DNA from: DATJWY01 sp035500775
GTDB lineage: Bacteria; Pseudomonadota; Alphaproteobacteria; Acetobacterales; Acetobacteraceae
DNA: 61,165 bases
NCBI GenBank assembly: GCA_035500775.1
Contig: DATJWY010000059.1
Span: 1 to 61,165, forward strand
Reading direction: 5' to 3'
The position numbers and the translations under genes were made by a program. The notes beneath the pieces are model-generated. The model was not told the origin of the DNA. It saw only the letters and a list, made by a program, of their open reading frames with translations, and ran no database searches. Positions within the stretch are counted from its first letter, which is position 1, and each line of letters opens with the position of its first letter. This document shows, piece after piece, positions 8,485-16,010 of the stretch.

Positions 8485-10650
8485 TTCGGTTGGTCGACGG
8501 TCAGTCAGGTCCAGGAATACTGGTTGGACGCTTTGCAACGCGCGGTTCTGACCCTCGACGTGCTGCGGCAGCGGGCGAATATCTTCGAGCAGCAGGCCGA
8601 CAAGGAGGTGCCCAACGTCCTGCACTTTCAATGGGAACTGATCCGCGACGGCCGCAAGCTGCCGCGACCGGTCAATTACGGGCTGGTTCGGATCGTCCCG
8701 CCGGCGGACAGGCCGACCGACGCGACGAAGGCGCCGTTCATCGTCGTCGATCCGCGCGCGGGTCACGGGCCGGGCATTGGCGGCATGAAGAACGAGAGCG
8801 AGATCGGAGTCGCCCTGGCCGAAGGCCATCCCTGCTATTTCATCGGCTTCTCGCCCAGGCCCATGCCGGGACAGACGGTTGAGGACGTCTGCCGGGCTGA
8901 GGCGGCATTCATCCAGGACGTCGCCGCACGGCACGCGGACGCGGAAGGCAAGCCGATCGTCATTGGCAACTGCCAAGCAGGTTGGCAGATCATGATAATG
9001 GCGGCGACCAATCCCGACCTGTGCGGCCCGATCCTGCTGGCGGGCTCGCCGTTGTCTTACTGGGCCGGCGTGCGGGGCAAAAATCCGATGCGATACTCGG
9101 GCGGCATGCTGGGCGGCACGTGGCTGACGGCGCTGGCCGGCGATATCGGTGGCGGGCTGTTCGACGGCGCGAACTTGATCGCCAACTTCGAGAATCTGAA
9201 CCCGGCGAATACGCTCTGGAAGAAGCCGTACAATGTGTACGCGAACGTCGACACGGAGGCCGCGCGGTTCCTGGAGTTCGAAACCTACTGGGGCAGCCCG
9301 GTCCTGCTGAACGCCCAGGAGATGCAGTGGATTGCCGACAATCTCTTTGTCGGCAACAAGTTATCCACAGGTCAGATCCAGCTGAGCGACGGCACGCGCG
9401 TCGATCTGCGCAACATCCGCTCGCCCATCATCGTCTTTTGCTCGTGGGGCGACAACATCACCCCGCCGCAGCAGGCGCTGGGCTGGGTGCTCGATATGTA
9501 CGACGACGTCGGCGAGATCATCGCCAATGGGCAGACGATCGTTTACACGACGCACCAGAGCATCGGACACCTCGGCATCTTCGTCTCAGGCAAGGTCGCG
9601 ATGAAGGAGACCGCGGAGTTCGTCTCCTGTATGGAAATGATCGACCTGCTGCCGCCGGGACTGTACGAGGCGGTCATCACGCCGGTCGAAAGCACGACCC
9701 TGAACGCGAACCTGATCGGCGGCAAATACCTGTTCCAGTTGGAGATGCGGACGCTGGATGATCTGCGCGCCATGGGGGGCAACGACGCCGCCGACGAGAA
9801 GCGGTTTGCGACCGTCGCGCGGGTGTCCGAGATTACGCACGGGCTGTACGAGACCACCGCGGCGCCAATCGTGCAGAGCGTCATTACCGCGCCAATCGCA
9901 GAGTCGATCCGCGCGTTGCATCCGAACCGCGTGGTGTTCGGCATGTTCTCCGACCGCAATCCGTTCATGATACCGGTCAAGGCGATGGCGGAGCAGGTGC
10001 GCGCCTCACGCCAGCCGGTCAGCAAGGACAACCCGCTGCTGGAGATAGAGAAGACGACCTCCGCCTGGATCACAGGGTTCTGGGACGGATACCGGGACAT
10101 GCGCGACGTGATGACGGAGACGACTTTCGTCACGACCTATGGCTGGCCCGTGCTGCAGGCCGCGGTCGGGCTAGGGACAGACTATCAGCCACGCCGCGCG
10201 GCGCGCGACATCCTACGCGAAGCGGTCGGACAGCATATTCAAGCGGAGGTCGAGAGGCGGATTAGCACGGGGACGCTGGAAGACGCCATCGTCCGCGCCC
10301 TGATCTACATCCGGCTGCCCGACGGCACGGTCGATGAGCGTGGCTTCCAGGTCATCAAGGAGATCCGCACCTCCCGCCCCGACATCGCGTCGAGTCCGGC
10401 GCAGCTCAAGCAGGCGATGCGCGATCAGTTCCTTCTCGTCTATCGGGACCAGGAGCGTGCGATCGAGGCCTTGCCCGGATTGGTTGGGTCGGATCCGCTC
10501 AAGCGTCAGGCCACCATGGATATCGTCCGTCGTATTCTAGCCGGGGGTGGTGGCATGTCGGCCGAAAGCAAGCGCCGGCTTGCGCGGGTCGAGGCGCTTT
10601 TGGGGGTCGGGAAGAAGCCGCGAGCGGAGGCGGCGATCGTCGACGCCTGA
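8467..10650 (+). CDS. DUF3141 alpha/beta-hydrolase-fold protein
   Basis: A 727-residue protein of the DUF3141 family, whose function is not established. The N-terminal half is an alpha/beta hydrolase: the lipase-like box is GNCQAGW with Cys169 in place of Ser, followed by Asp329 (CSWGDNITPPQQ) and His368 (SIGHLGIF). This Cys-Asp-His arrangement matches PHA synthases (PhaC) rather than ordinary esterases. The C-terminal ~300 residues are helical and specific to the family. No signal peptide or membrane segment is seen. The start is either of two duplicated ATGs. It stands alone between the aromatic cluster and an IS6 remnant. Confidence 0.85.
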   Translation: MGVSAMFGWSTVSQVQEYWLDALQRAVLTLDVLRQRANIFEQQADKEVPNVLHFQWELIRDGRKLPRPVNYGLVRIVPPADRPTDATKAPFIVVDPRAGHGPGIGGMKNESEIGVALAEGHPCYFIGFSPRPMPGQTVEDVCRAEAAFIQDVAARHADAEGKPIVIGNCQAGWQIMIMAATNPDLCGPILLAGSPLSYWAGVRGKNPMRYSGGMLGGTWLTALAGDIGGGLFDGANLIANFENLNPANTLWKKPYNVYANVDTEAARFLEFETYWGSPVLLNAQEMQWIADNLFVGNKLSTGQIQLSDGTRVDLRNIRSPIIVFCSWGDNITPPQQALGWVLDMYDDVGEIIANGQTIVYTTHQSIGHLGIFVSGKVAMKETAEFVSCMEMIDLLPPGLYEAVITPVESTTLNANLIGGKYLFQLEMRTLDDLRAMGGNDAADEKRFATVARVSEITHGLYETTAAPIVQSVITAPIAESIRALHPNRVVFGMFSDRNPFMIPVKAMAEQVRASRQPVSKDNPLLEIEKTTSAWITGFWDGYRDMRDVMTETTFVTTYGWPVLQAAVGLGTDYQPRRAARDILREAVGQHIQAEVERRISTGTLEDAIVRALIYIRLPDGTVDERGFQVIKEIRTSRPDIASSPAQLKQAMRDQFLLVYRDQERAIEALPGLVGSDPLKRQATMDIVRRILAGGGGMSAESKRRLARVEALLGVGKKPRAEAAIVDA

Positions 10651-10787
10651 TCTACGCGAGTTGATGAGACCCATGAGGCGCTGCTTGTCGCCGCCGAGCG
10701 GCCATCCCATTGGCGCGTTGCCCGCAACTGGCTTTGCCTCAAACTGTGTGGGTCTCCTCGATCTTTGTGGCAGATCGTCGGGGTGAT

Positions 10788-11178
10788 GCGCAGAGTGGAA
10801 GCTTGCGGTCTGGCTGTATCACTGTTTCAGCCTCAGCCAGCGGATGTCGAGCTGATCCTGGCGGCACGGGGGATTTTGGTCAAGCTCAAGAGCTACGCCG
10901 CCGCGAAGCGCGAGGTCCTGCCCGGCGTGAAGCATCGACAAAGTCGTTATCTCAACAATCGTGCCGAGGTGTCACACCAGCCGACACGACGACGAGAGCG
11001 GCAGATGCAGCGGTTCAAGTCAGCCGGTCATGCGCAGCGTTCTCTGTCGACACACGGCCGGATCCACAACCACTTTCAGCTTCGCCGTCATCGCCTGTCC
11101 GCCAGCGAATACCGCAGCACTCGCGATGCAGCTTTCCGCACGTGGCGCGATATCGCCGGTGTTCCAGTGACCGTCTGA
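10788..11178 (+). pseudogene. IS6-family transposase, internally deleted remnant
   Basis: The N-terminal VWLYHCFSLSQ is frameshifted by one base into VELILAARGI, then jumps straight to LKSYAAAKREVLPGVKHRQS, NNRAEVSHQPTRRRERQM and FKSAGHAQRSLSTHGRIHNH, the C-terminal part of the IS6 DDE domain. The central part with the first two catalytic Asp residues is deleted. Inactive. Confidence 0.85.
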
Positions 11179-11224
11179 CGCTGACCGGCTCCAAGGCCGG
11201 CCGATGCCCACCATCCGTTAAGTT

Positions 11225-11345
11225 GATAACGCCCTTCTCGCATTGCGTCTCGACGAACCTGTCGAAGTCAGCCGCGATCAGCACCTCGTAGAAAATGTGA
11301 CCCGGAGACCGTGGCAGATCTGACCACCACTCGCGAACGGCGCCG
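11225..11345 (-). pseudogene. Possible IS1182-type transposase N-terminal scrap
   Basis: The leftward frame contains DLPRSPGHIFYEVLIAADFD followed by RFVETQCEK, resembling the N terminus of IS1182-type transposases (LPRSPGHPFYEKLN...FDRFVE). No more of the gene is recognisable. A C-terminal scrap of a similar transposase lies at 43.4 kb. Confidence 0.4.
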
Positions 11346-11351
11346 GCGCCC

Positions 11352-11745
11352 ATGAGCGAGAAGTCGCCGCTGTTGCCAGGAGAGCAGATCCTCCCTGGCC
11401 TGCTCCCGACCTCCGCGCTCGCCAACCCGACCGAGCTGGCGCCCATGGTGCCGGCGCTGATCGCCGCCGCCGGCTGGCACATCCGGATGCATGAGAAAGG
11501 CGGCAAACACCACACGATACCCTGCCACCGCGCGCTCGCCGAGGCGCTGCGCGCCTACATCGAGGCTGCCGGCATTGCCAAAGACCGCAAGGGGGTCCTG
11601 TTCCGCACCTCGCGCGGCCACGCCGGCATGACGCTATCCGAGCAGCCGATGACCCAGCGCGACGCCTAACGCATGATCCGGCGCCGCGCCGCGGCGGCCG
11701 GCATCATGGCACCGATATTGTTCACTTGTAGTGCGCGCGCCATTG
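11352..11745 (+). pseudogene. Tyrosine recombinase/integrase C-terminal fragment with a nonsense codon
   Basis: The segment HEKGGKHHTIPCHRALAEAL is the catalytic core of phage-type integrases around the second conserved Arg/Lys. It continues YIEAAGIAKDRKGVLFRT and PMTQRDA, then TAA, then in the same frame RMIRRRAAAAGI. In intact relatives that codon is Tyr (DAYRMIRRRA), so one base change created the stop. Upstream residues up to about AAGWHI do not match the family, so the N-terminal half was lost. Inactive. Confidence 0.75.
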
Positions 11746-12060
11746 ACAAACCCATTCATAGCATAAGAGAGTTGCATGCATTGCTGATGTAAAACCAATG
11801 CAATAAATAAATGTTTATTCAGTATTCACGTTCCTGTGAACGCGCGTTTATGCTTTTAGCAATGCGCACGAGCAATACCAAGCACGATCTCGTTATTTAT
11901 TTGAAGCGATTTTTATGCTCCGCCTGCCTCAAACATGAATGATTCATCCCATGTTGAGTCTCTGTAGCGGTGCCCGGCGGCGATCGCTGCCGGCCGCCGC
12001 CGTGAACGCCGCTGGCATCCGCCGGATAGCGGGCGGCCGTTCACGGACACTCTGACAAAG
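11746..12060. other. AT-rich intergenic island
   Basis: About 300 bases with much lower GC than the surroundings and no gene. It holds the palindrome ATGAAT-G-ATTCAT (11935-11947), an inverted repeat TTCAC/GTGAA (11825-11840) and A/T runs. It could be a promoter region for the PepSY gene or a scar of incoming DNA. Confidence 0.5.
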
Positions 12061-12072
12061 GAGGAGGATCTG

Positions 12073-12666
12073 ATGCTCTACAGGATCACGCTGCCGGCCG
12101 CGCTGGCAGCGACTTTGGCGTTTGGCAGCTTGCCGGCAACGGCGGCCGTGCAGCCGCAGGAGACGCCGGCGGACCTCAGCGCGTTCCGCACCGCCAAGGT
12201 GTCGCTGGAGCAGGCGGTCAAGACGGTGCAGGACGACACCGACGGCATCGTGACCAGTGCCGCTTTCCATGCGACGCCAGTGGTTGGGCCCAAGCCGCCC
12301 TATGCCGCCGCGGAAGTCATCGGTCGCGCGGAAGGTTACCTGGTCACGTTCATCGCGGCAGGCGCAATGAACCTGACCTACGTCGATCCGCAGACCGGGC
12401 GGGCCTCTCAGATCGCCACGGAGGGCACCGCGGACTACAACCCACAGGGGATCAACCAGCCCGATTATCTCGCGCCGGAGCAGCCCTCCGCCGCCCTCGT
12501 GCAGGCAATCGACCTGGCGGAGCAGCGGACCGGCGGTCGCGCGATCGATGCTGCGCTGGCGCGGCACGACGGGGCGCTCGGCTACCGGGTCGGGGTGGTG
12601 CGCAACGGCACGATCAGCAACGAGTGGGTCAACCCAGGTTCGGGCCAGGTCGTCGCGGTGAGGTGA
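12073..12666 (+). CDS. Exported PepSY-domain protein
   Basis: A 197-residue protein with a clear Sec signal peptide (MLYRITLPAALAATLAFGSL, cleavage near ATAA). The mature part contains two PepSY-like repeats: KVSLEQAVKTVQDDTDGIVT...GYLVTF...YVDPQTGRA, and LVQAIDLAEQRTGGRAIDAA...GYRVGVVRNG...WVNPGSGQVVAV. PepSY domains are thought to inhibit or chaperone proteases or to sense envelope stress. The start is preceded by a strong AGGAGGA. No partner gene is adjacent; it lies between an AT-rich island and IS fragments. Confidence 0.82.
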   Translation: MLYRITLPAALAATLAFGSLPATAAVQPQETPADLSAFRTAKVSLEQAVKTVQDDTDGIVTSAAFHATPVVGPKPPYAAAEVIGRAEGYLVTFIAAGAMNLTYVDPQTGRASQIATEGTADYNPQGINQPDYLAPEQPSAALVQAIDLAEQRTGGRAIDAALARHDGALGYRVGVVRNGTISNEWVNPGSGQVVAVR

Positions 12667-12702
12667 GCCGCATCCCACAGCCCAGGTTGCAGCGGCGAAC
12701 GA

Positions 12703-12722
12703 CCCCTTCCGGGCGGAGGGGG
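12703..12722 (+). terminator. Hairpin after the PepSY gene
   Basis: CCCCTTCC-GGGC-GGAGGGGG forms an 8-bp stem with one G-T pair and a 4-base loop, 36 bases after the stop. There is no T tract. Confidence 0.35.
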
Positions 12723-12862
12723 GTCAGGCGCGGGCGGAAGCAATGAACACGAATTGCACTCGGTGAATCGGAATTCACCGTTTTGACTCAGGCGCGCCGG
12801 TTGTCCGCATTCATTATTACCGGTGCCGCCTCTGGTCCCTCGGACGAAGGCAGACATTAGCT

Positions 12863-13085
12863 GCCTCACCGCGATCACCCTGGCGCTGTCGGTGAAAACC
12901 CGGCGACCTTCGAGAGCGGCCGGCATTTCGCCGCCTGGCTCGGCTTGACGCCACGCGAGCGGTCCACCGGTGGCCAGCATCGCCCAGGGCGGATCAGCAA
13001 GGCCGGCAATGAGAGATTGCGACAGCCCCTGGTGGTCGGCGCGACCTCGGTGGTCCGCGTTGCCAGACCGGGGCGGCCGCAGCAC
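12863..13085 (+). pseudogene. IS110-family transposase, C-terminal fragment
   Basis: LTAITLALSV is followed, after loss of one G, by ENPATFESGRHFAAWLGLTP and RERSTGGQHRPGRISKAGNE, then RLRQPLVVGATSVVR. This is the Transposase_20 (IS116/IS110/IS902) domain. The DEDD nuclease half is missing. Inactive remnant. Confidence 0.85.
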
Positions 13086-13189
13086 CGCCGTCTCATTCAA
13101 CCGTGGTGCGGGGGAACCGGGACGCGCGGATCTCCATCTTGGCCGGGGCGACGCCCACAGGTCGGATACGTTGATGCGGATTGCTCAGA

Positions 13190-13450
13190 TCAGGTCGCTG
13201 AAATCGCTTGCGGACAGCGCGGGCCATACGTTTTGTGTGCCTCCTGTGCCGCGGCATCCTGCCCGGGATGCCGCGGGGGCGCGGAGACGCGCGCGAAGTG
13301 CAGATGTGCCATCCGCTTGTCGACGGTCCGCTCGTGCATCAGCACGCCGAATTCGCGGGCGATCTCGTCGCGCAGGTCGATCAACCGCCAGCGCACCACC
13401 TTGTGCCGCTCCGGCGCCGGTCCCTGCCGCACGCACCCACTCAACCACCA
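13190..13450 (-). pseudogene. IS630-family transposase, helix-turn-helix fragment
   Basis: The leftward frame reads HKVVRWRLIDLRDEIAREFG, then VLMHERTVDKRMAHLHFARV, then HPGQDAAAQEAHK. This is the winged-helix segment joining the DNA-binding and DDE parts of IS630 transposases. Both ends are lost. Confidence 0.8.
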
Positions 13451-13534
13451 TGGCGTCATCGCGAACATGTCAGTGCGTCAGGCGGCTGGTATCAGAGCCG
13501 AACAAGGACCCCTGTGAGGGGGTGACCGGCTCCG

Positions 13535-13960
13535 TCAATCGACACTGCCCTGCGGTGCACCGCCGAGCAGCGGTTGGTGTTCCGCACGGGCGGCGCGGAT
13601 CAGATCGGCATCGAGTGTGGCCAGCGGCAGGCCTTCGCGGCGCGCGAGTTCCAGGTAGCTAGCATCGTAGACCGTGAGCCGGTGGCGGCGGCTGAGGGCA
13701 AGCACGGCGGTTTCGTCCGGTGTGCGATCGACCGCCACGCCGAGACGCGCCAGGGCGCGCAGGAACTCCGCCGTATCAGGTTCGCTGATGCGGCCGCGGC
13801 GCTCGCTCATGATCAGCGTGTTGCGCACCTCGAACCACCAAACACTCGGCACCAGGGCGGCGTCGGTGCGGAGGCGCGCAAGCGCCAGGGCGGCGGTGGA
13901 ATGGTTTTCGTCCTCAAAAGCCCAGCTGGCGGCGATCGACGCATCGAGGACGAACGGCAT
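13535..13960 (-). CDS. PIN-domain toxin, VapC family
   Basis: A 141-residue ribonuclease-type toxin. The acidic residues expected of a PIN active site are visible: Asp6 (MPFVLDAS), the Glu of WWFEVRNTL, the Asp of TVYDASYLELA and the Asp of TLDADLI. Length is normal for VapC. Its ATG shares one base with the antitoxin stop (TGATG), so translation is coupled and antitoxin is made first. The same frame is open upstream to 14398, but that extension is antisense-like arginine/proline sequence and is not coding. It lies inside a transposon-rich stretch, where such pairs often persist as addiction modules. Confidence 0.9.
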   Translation of the reverse strand: MPFVLDASIAASWAFEDENHSTAALALARLRTDAALVPSVWWFEVRNTLIMSERRGRISEPDTAEFLRALARLGVAVDRTPDETAVLALSRRHRLTVYDASYLELARREGLPLATLDADLIRAARAEHQPLLGGAPQGSVD

Positions 13961-14205
13961 CAGTATTTGTGCCCCTCGTGCCGGGCGGCCAGCAACTCGT
14001 CGAGCGGGATCTTGCCGGTGCGCGGGCGCAGCGCGCGGATGCGCGCAATCGCCTGGTCGATCTCCGCCTGACGGCGGTCGGCTTCCGGCACCAGGCGTGC
14101 AATGGCGCGGCCGTGCCGGGTGATGATGACAGTCTCGCCGCGCTCCACGGCGTCGAGGAGCTGGGGGAGGTGGGTCTTGGCCTCGGAGGCCTGGATTTCG
14201 CGCAT
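13960..14205 (-). CDS. Phd/YefM-family antitoxin
   Basis: An 81-residue antitoxin with the classic Phd start MREIQASEAKTHLPQLLDAV, then ERGETVIITRHGRAIARLVP. The N-terminal half binds the operator DNA. The C-terminal tail (ALRPRTGKIPLDELLAARHE) is the expected toxin-wrapping segment. It precedes the PIN-domain toxin and ends on a base shared with the toxin start. The pair probably represses its own promoter upstream at about 14210-14300; no operator was clear. Confidence 0.9.
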   Translation of the reverse strand: MREIQASEAKTHLPQLLDAVERGETVIITRHGRAIARLVPEADRRQAEIDQAIARIRALRPRTGKIPLDELLAARHEGHKY

Positions 14206-14384
14206 GGGCCGCCCGGATGGATTGGTCGGTTTGACTGGTCGGAAATCTAGCGTCTGGGGCCGGCGATGTCGAGCGGCGCGCGGCGGCCCGGTGCTGTATA
14301 GTCGGAGTAAGCCTCGGCAACCTATGTCGGGCCGCAAGGACGCGCTCGCGCCGCAGGCCGGTCCAGATGCCAAAGGAGGAAACC

Positions 14385-14678
14385 ATGTACGCGGCCATTC
14401 GTCAGGGCAAAGCAAAGACTGGCATGGCGGAAGAGTTGGCACGCAGGATCAAGGAGGAAGCGATCCCGATCATCAGCGATGTCTCGGGCTTTAGGGCCTA
14501 CTATGTGATTTATGCGCCAGACAACACCGTCACGGCGATCAGCATCTTCGACGACTATGCGGGTGCCGAGGAGTCCAACAGACGCGGGCTCGCATTGATC
14601 GAGCGCAGCCTGGCGCCTCTGCTAACAGGACCAACCACGGCAGTAGCCGGGCCCGTGATCGTGCACACCTTGGCATAG
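14385..14678 (+). CDS. Small ABM-like (dimeric alpha/beta-barrel) protein
   Basis: A 97-residue protein starting at ATG 14385, which has a perfect AAAGGAGG upstream; a start 18 bases earlier lacks one. The pattern YAAIRQGKAKTGMAEELARR, FRAYYVIYAPDNTVTAISIF and an adjacent DDYAGAEESN fits the ferredoxin-like fold of antibiotic biosynthesis monooxygenase-type proteins. These often modify quinones or simply bind small ligands. No catalytic residue can be assigned. It is a lone gene between the toxin-antitoxin pair and the convergent DUF3237 gene. Confidence 0.65.
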   Translation: MYAAIRQGKAKTGMAEELARRIKEEAIPIISDVSGFRAYYVIYAPDNTVTAISIFDDYAGAEESNRRGLALIERSLAPLLTGPTTAVAGPVIVHTLA

Positions 14679-14701
14679 TGAGCCGCGACAGAGCTGCTCG
14701 G

Positions 14702-15430
14702 TCATATCAGCAGGCCGCCGCTCCAGAGCTGGTCTTCGACACCGGGTTCAAGCTGATCGGGATAGAACTCCATTCGCTGCTTGGCCTCGAAGCTCGCGAC
14801 CACGCCGGCATGGTCGTCCTTTTCGGAACACCACAGCCGGTACTTGCGAACCTTGCTCCGAGCGACCGCTCCGTCGCGGCCGATCGGCCCATAGGCGCGC
14901 GCCCGGCGGATCACGCCGGTGCATTGACGTCCATCGGCGTAAACGAACGGGCACGGGATGGGCGGCCTGGGCACGTCAGTCATCATCGCGCTCCGCGGCG
15001 CCGGCCACCGTGGCTCGCCGTATTCCGCAGATGCCGTCTCAAGGAACGGCGCCATGCGGAAATAATACATCGCCGGGTCAACGACCTCCCCCTTTTCCAG
15101 CCGCGCTGTGACATCAGGCGGCCCATGCCGGATGCCGCGATATGTCATGCCGATGAGCGCGCTATCAGTGGTCTTGAGGACGAGCCGCACGTCCAACGTC
15201 GTGCTGCCGTCGCTACGGAGTGCCTGCCAGTCGCTGCTGCCCTCCAGCACCTCGCCGGACAGCCGCTCGCCGTCGAACGAGCCGCCCCGCACCACGCCGA
15301 TGCGGCGATAGACGCCGGGCGCTGCGCCCACAATCTGCAGCGGCTGCACGTCGAGGCGCATCACGAATAACGGCCGCGACCGAGACTGCGTCAGCGGGTC
15401 GGGGAGGTCGTCACGGAGGCGGGCAGCCAT
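14702..15430 (-). CDS. DUF3237 protein with an unusual C-terminal extension
   Basis: The likely start is ATG 15430 (GAAAGGA upstream), giving 242 residues. Residues 15-145 are DUF3237: RPLFVMRLDVQPLQIVGAAP, VYRRIGVVRGGSFDGERLSG and MTYRGIRHGPPDV, ending FLETASAEYG where relatives normally continue WLNRI. Instead the frame runs into a 93-residue segment starting MTDVPRPPIPCPFVYADGRQ, rich in charged and aromatic residues and with Cys-x-x-x-Cys-like spacing. That segment has its own ATGs (14986, 14983) and could be a separate gene that became fused by deletion. Function of both parts is unknown. Confidence 0.65.
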   Translation of the reverse strand: MAARLRDDLPDPLTQSRSRPLFVMRLDVQPLQIVGAAPGVYRRIGVVRGGSFDGERLSGEVLEGSSDWQALRSDGSTTLDVRLVLKTTDSALIGMTYRGIRHGPPDVTARLEKGEVVDPAMYYFRMAPFLETASAEYGEPRWPAPRSAMMTDVPRPPIPCPFVYADGRQCTGVIRRARAYGPIGRDGAVARSKVRKYRLWCSEKDDHAGVVASFEAKQRMEFYPDQLEPGVEDQLWSGGLLI

Positions 15431-15497
15431 GGCTCTCATCCTTTCGATGCCGTCGGGGTTTATGCGACGGAAGGGCCGCCGGCCTTCCCCCAGGCGG

Positions 15498-15764
15498 CTA
15501 CGCCGGGACGGTTTCTGATGTTGGGCGATCGCCGATCGGGAAAGAAGCCTCCGGCAGCGTCCGGGCATGGCGATACGGCAGCAAGGTGCCGGGCTTGGCC
15601 AGGACGCGCTCATACTCCGGCGTACAGCGATTGGGCATGATCTCTGTCACCGGGGAGATGATCGTGCGCTGGGTCACGCTGCATTGGCGGGGACCGAACC
15701 GGGACGCACGGACCCCCACCACGCCGGACAATGACTGGAGCTGTCCCGGGCGTCGTTCCTTCAA
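15498..15764 (-). pseudogene. ISKra4-like transposase fragment
   Basis: The leftward frame has SPVTEIMPNRCTPEYERVLA followed by KPGTLLPYRHARTLPEASFP and RPTSETV. This resembles the ISKra4 family segment CTPEYRHVLAKLGSTLPYRRA...ETVRQRT. Both ends are lost. The next ~240 bases up to the patatin-like gene show nothing recognisable. Confidence 0.55.
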
Positions 15765-16010
15765 CGCGACGCCGACGGCTGGACAGCTTCACCACGAACC
15801 GCCGCCGCAGGCGGCGCCTCCCATTCCCGCGATCAGGCGAATTCAGCCTACCCCGACACCCAGGGGCCCCTTAATGTCTGGACGGTCTCATCATCCTGTG
15901 CGTGGCGGCGCCGTTGGTGCTGCCAGTTGGCTCCGGCGATCGGCGGCGCAGGTTGCTTCCATCGCGTCATTCCCGGGCCACATGTGACGGCCGCTTCAAG
16001 GGGACGGGAC

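Noticed and set aside
13961..14398. N-terminal extension of the PIN toxin frame
   Set aside because: Overlaps the whole antitoxin gene in another frame; the toxin ATG at 13960 with coupled translation explains the data.
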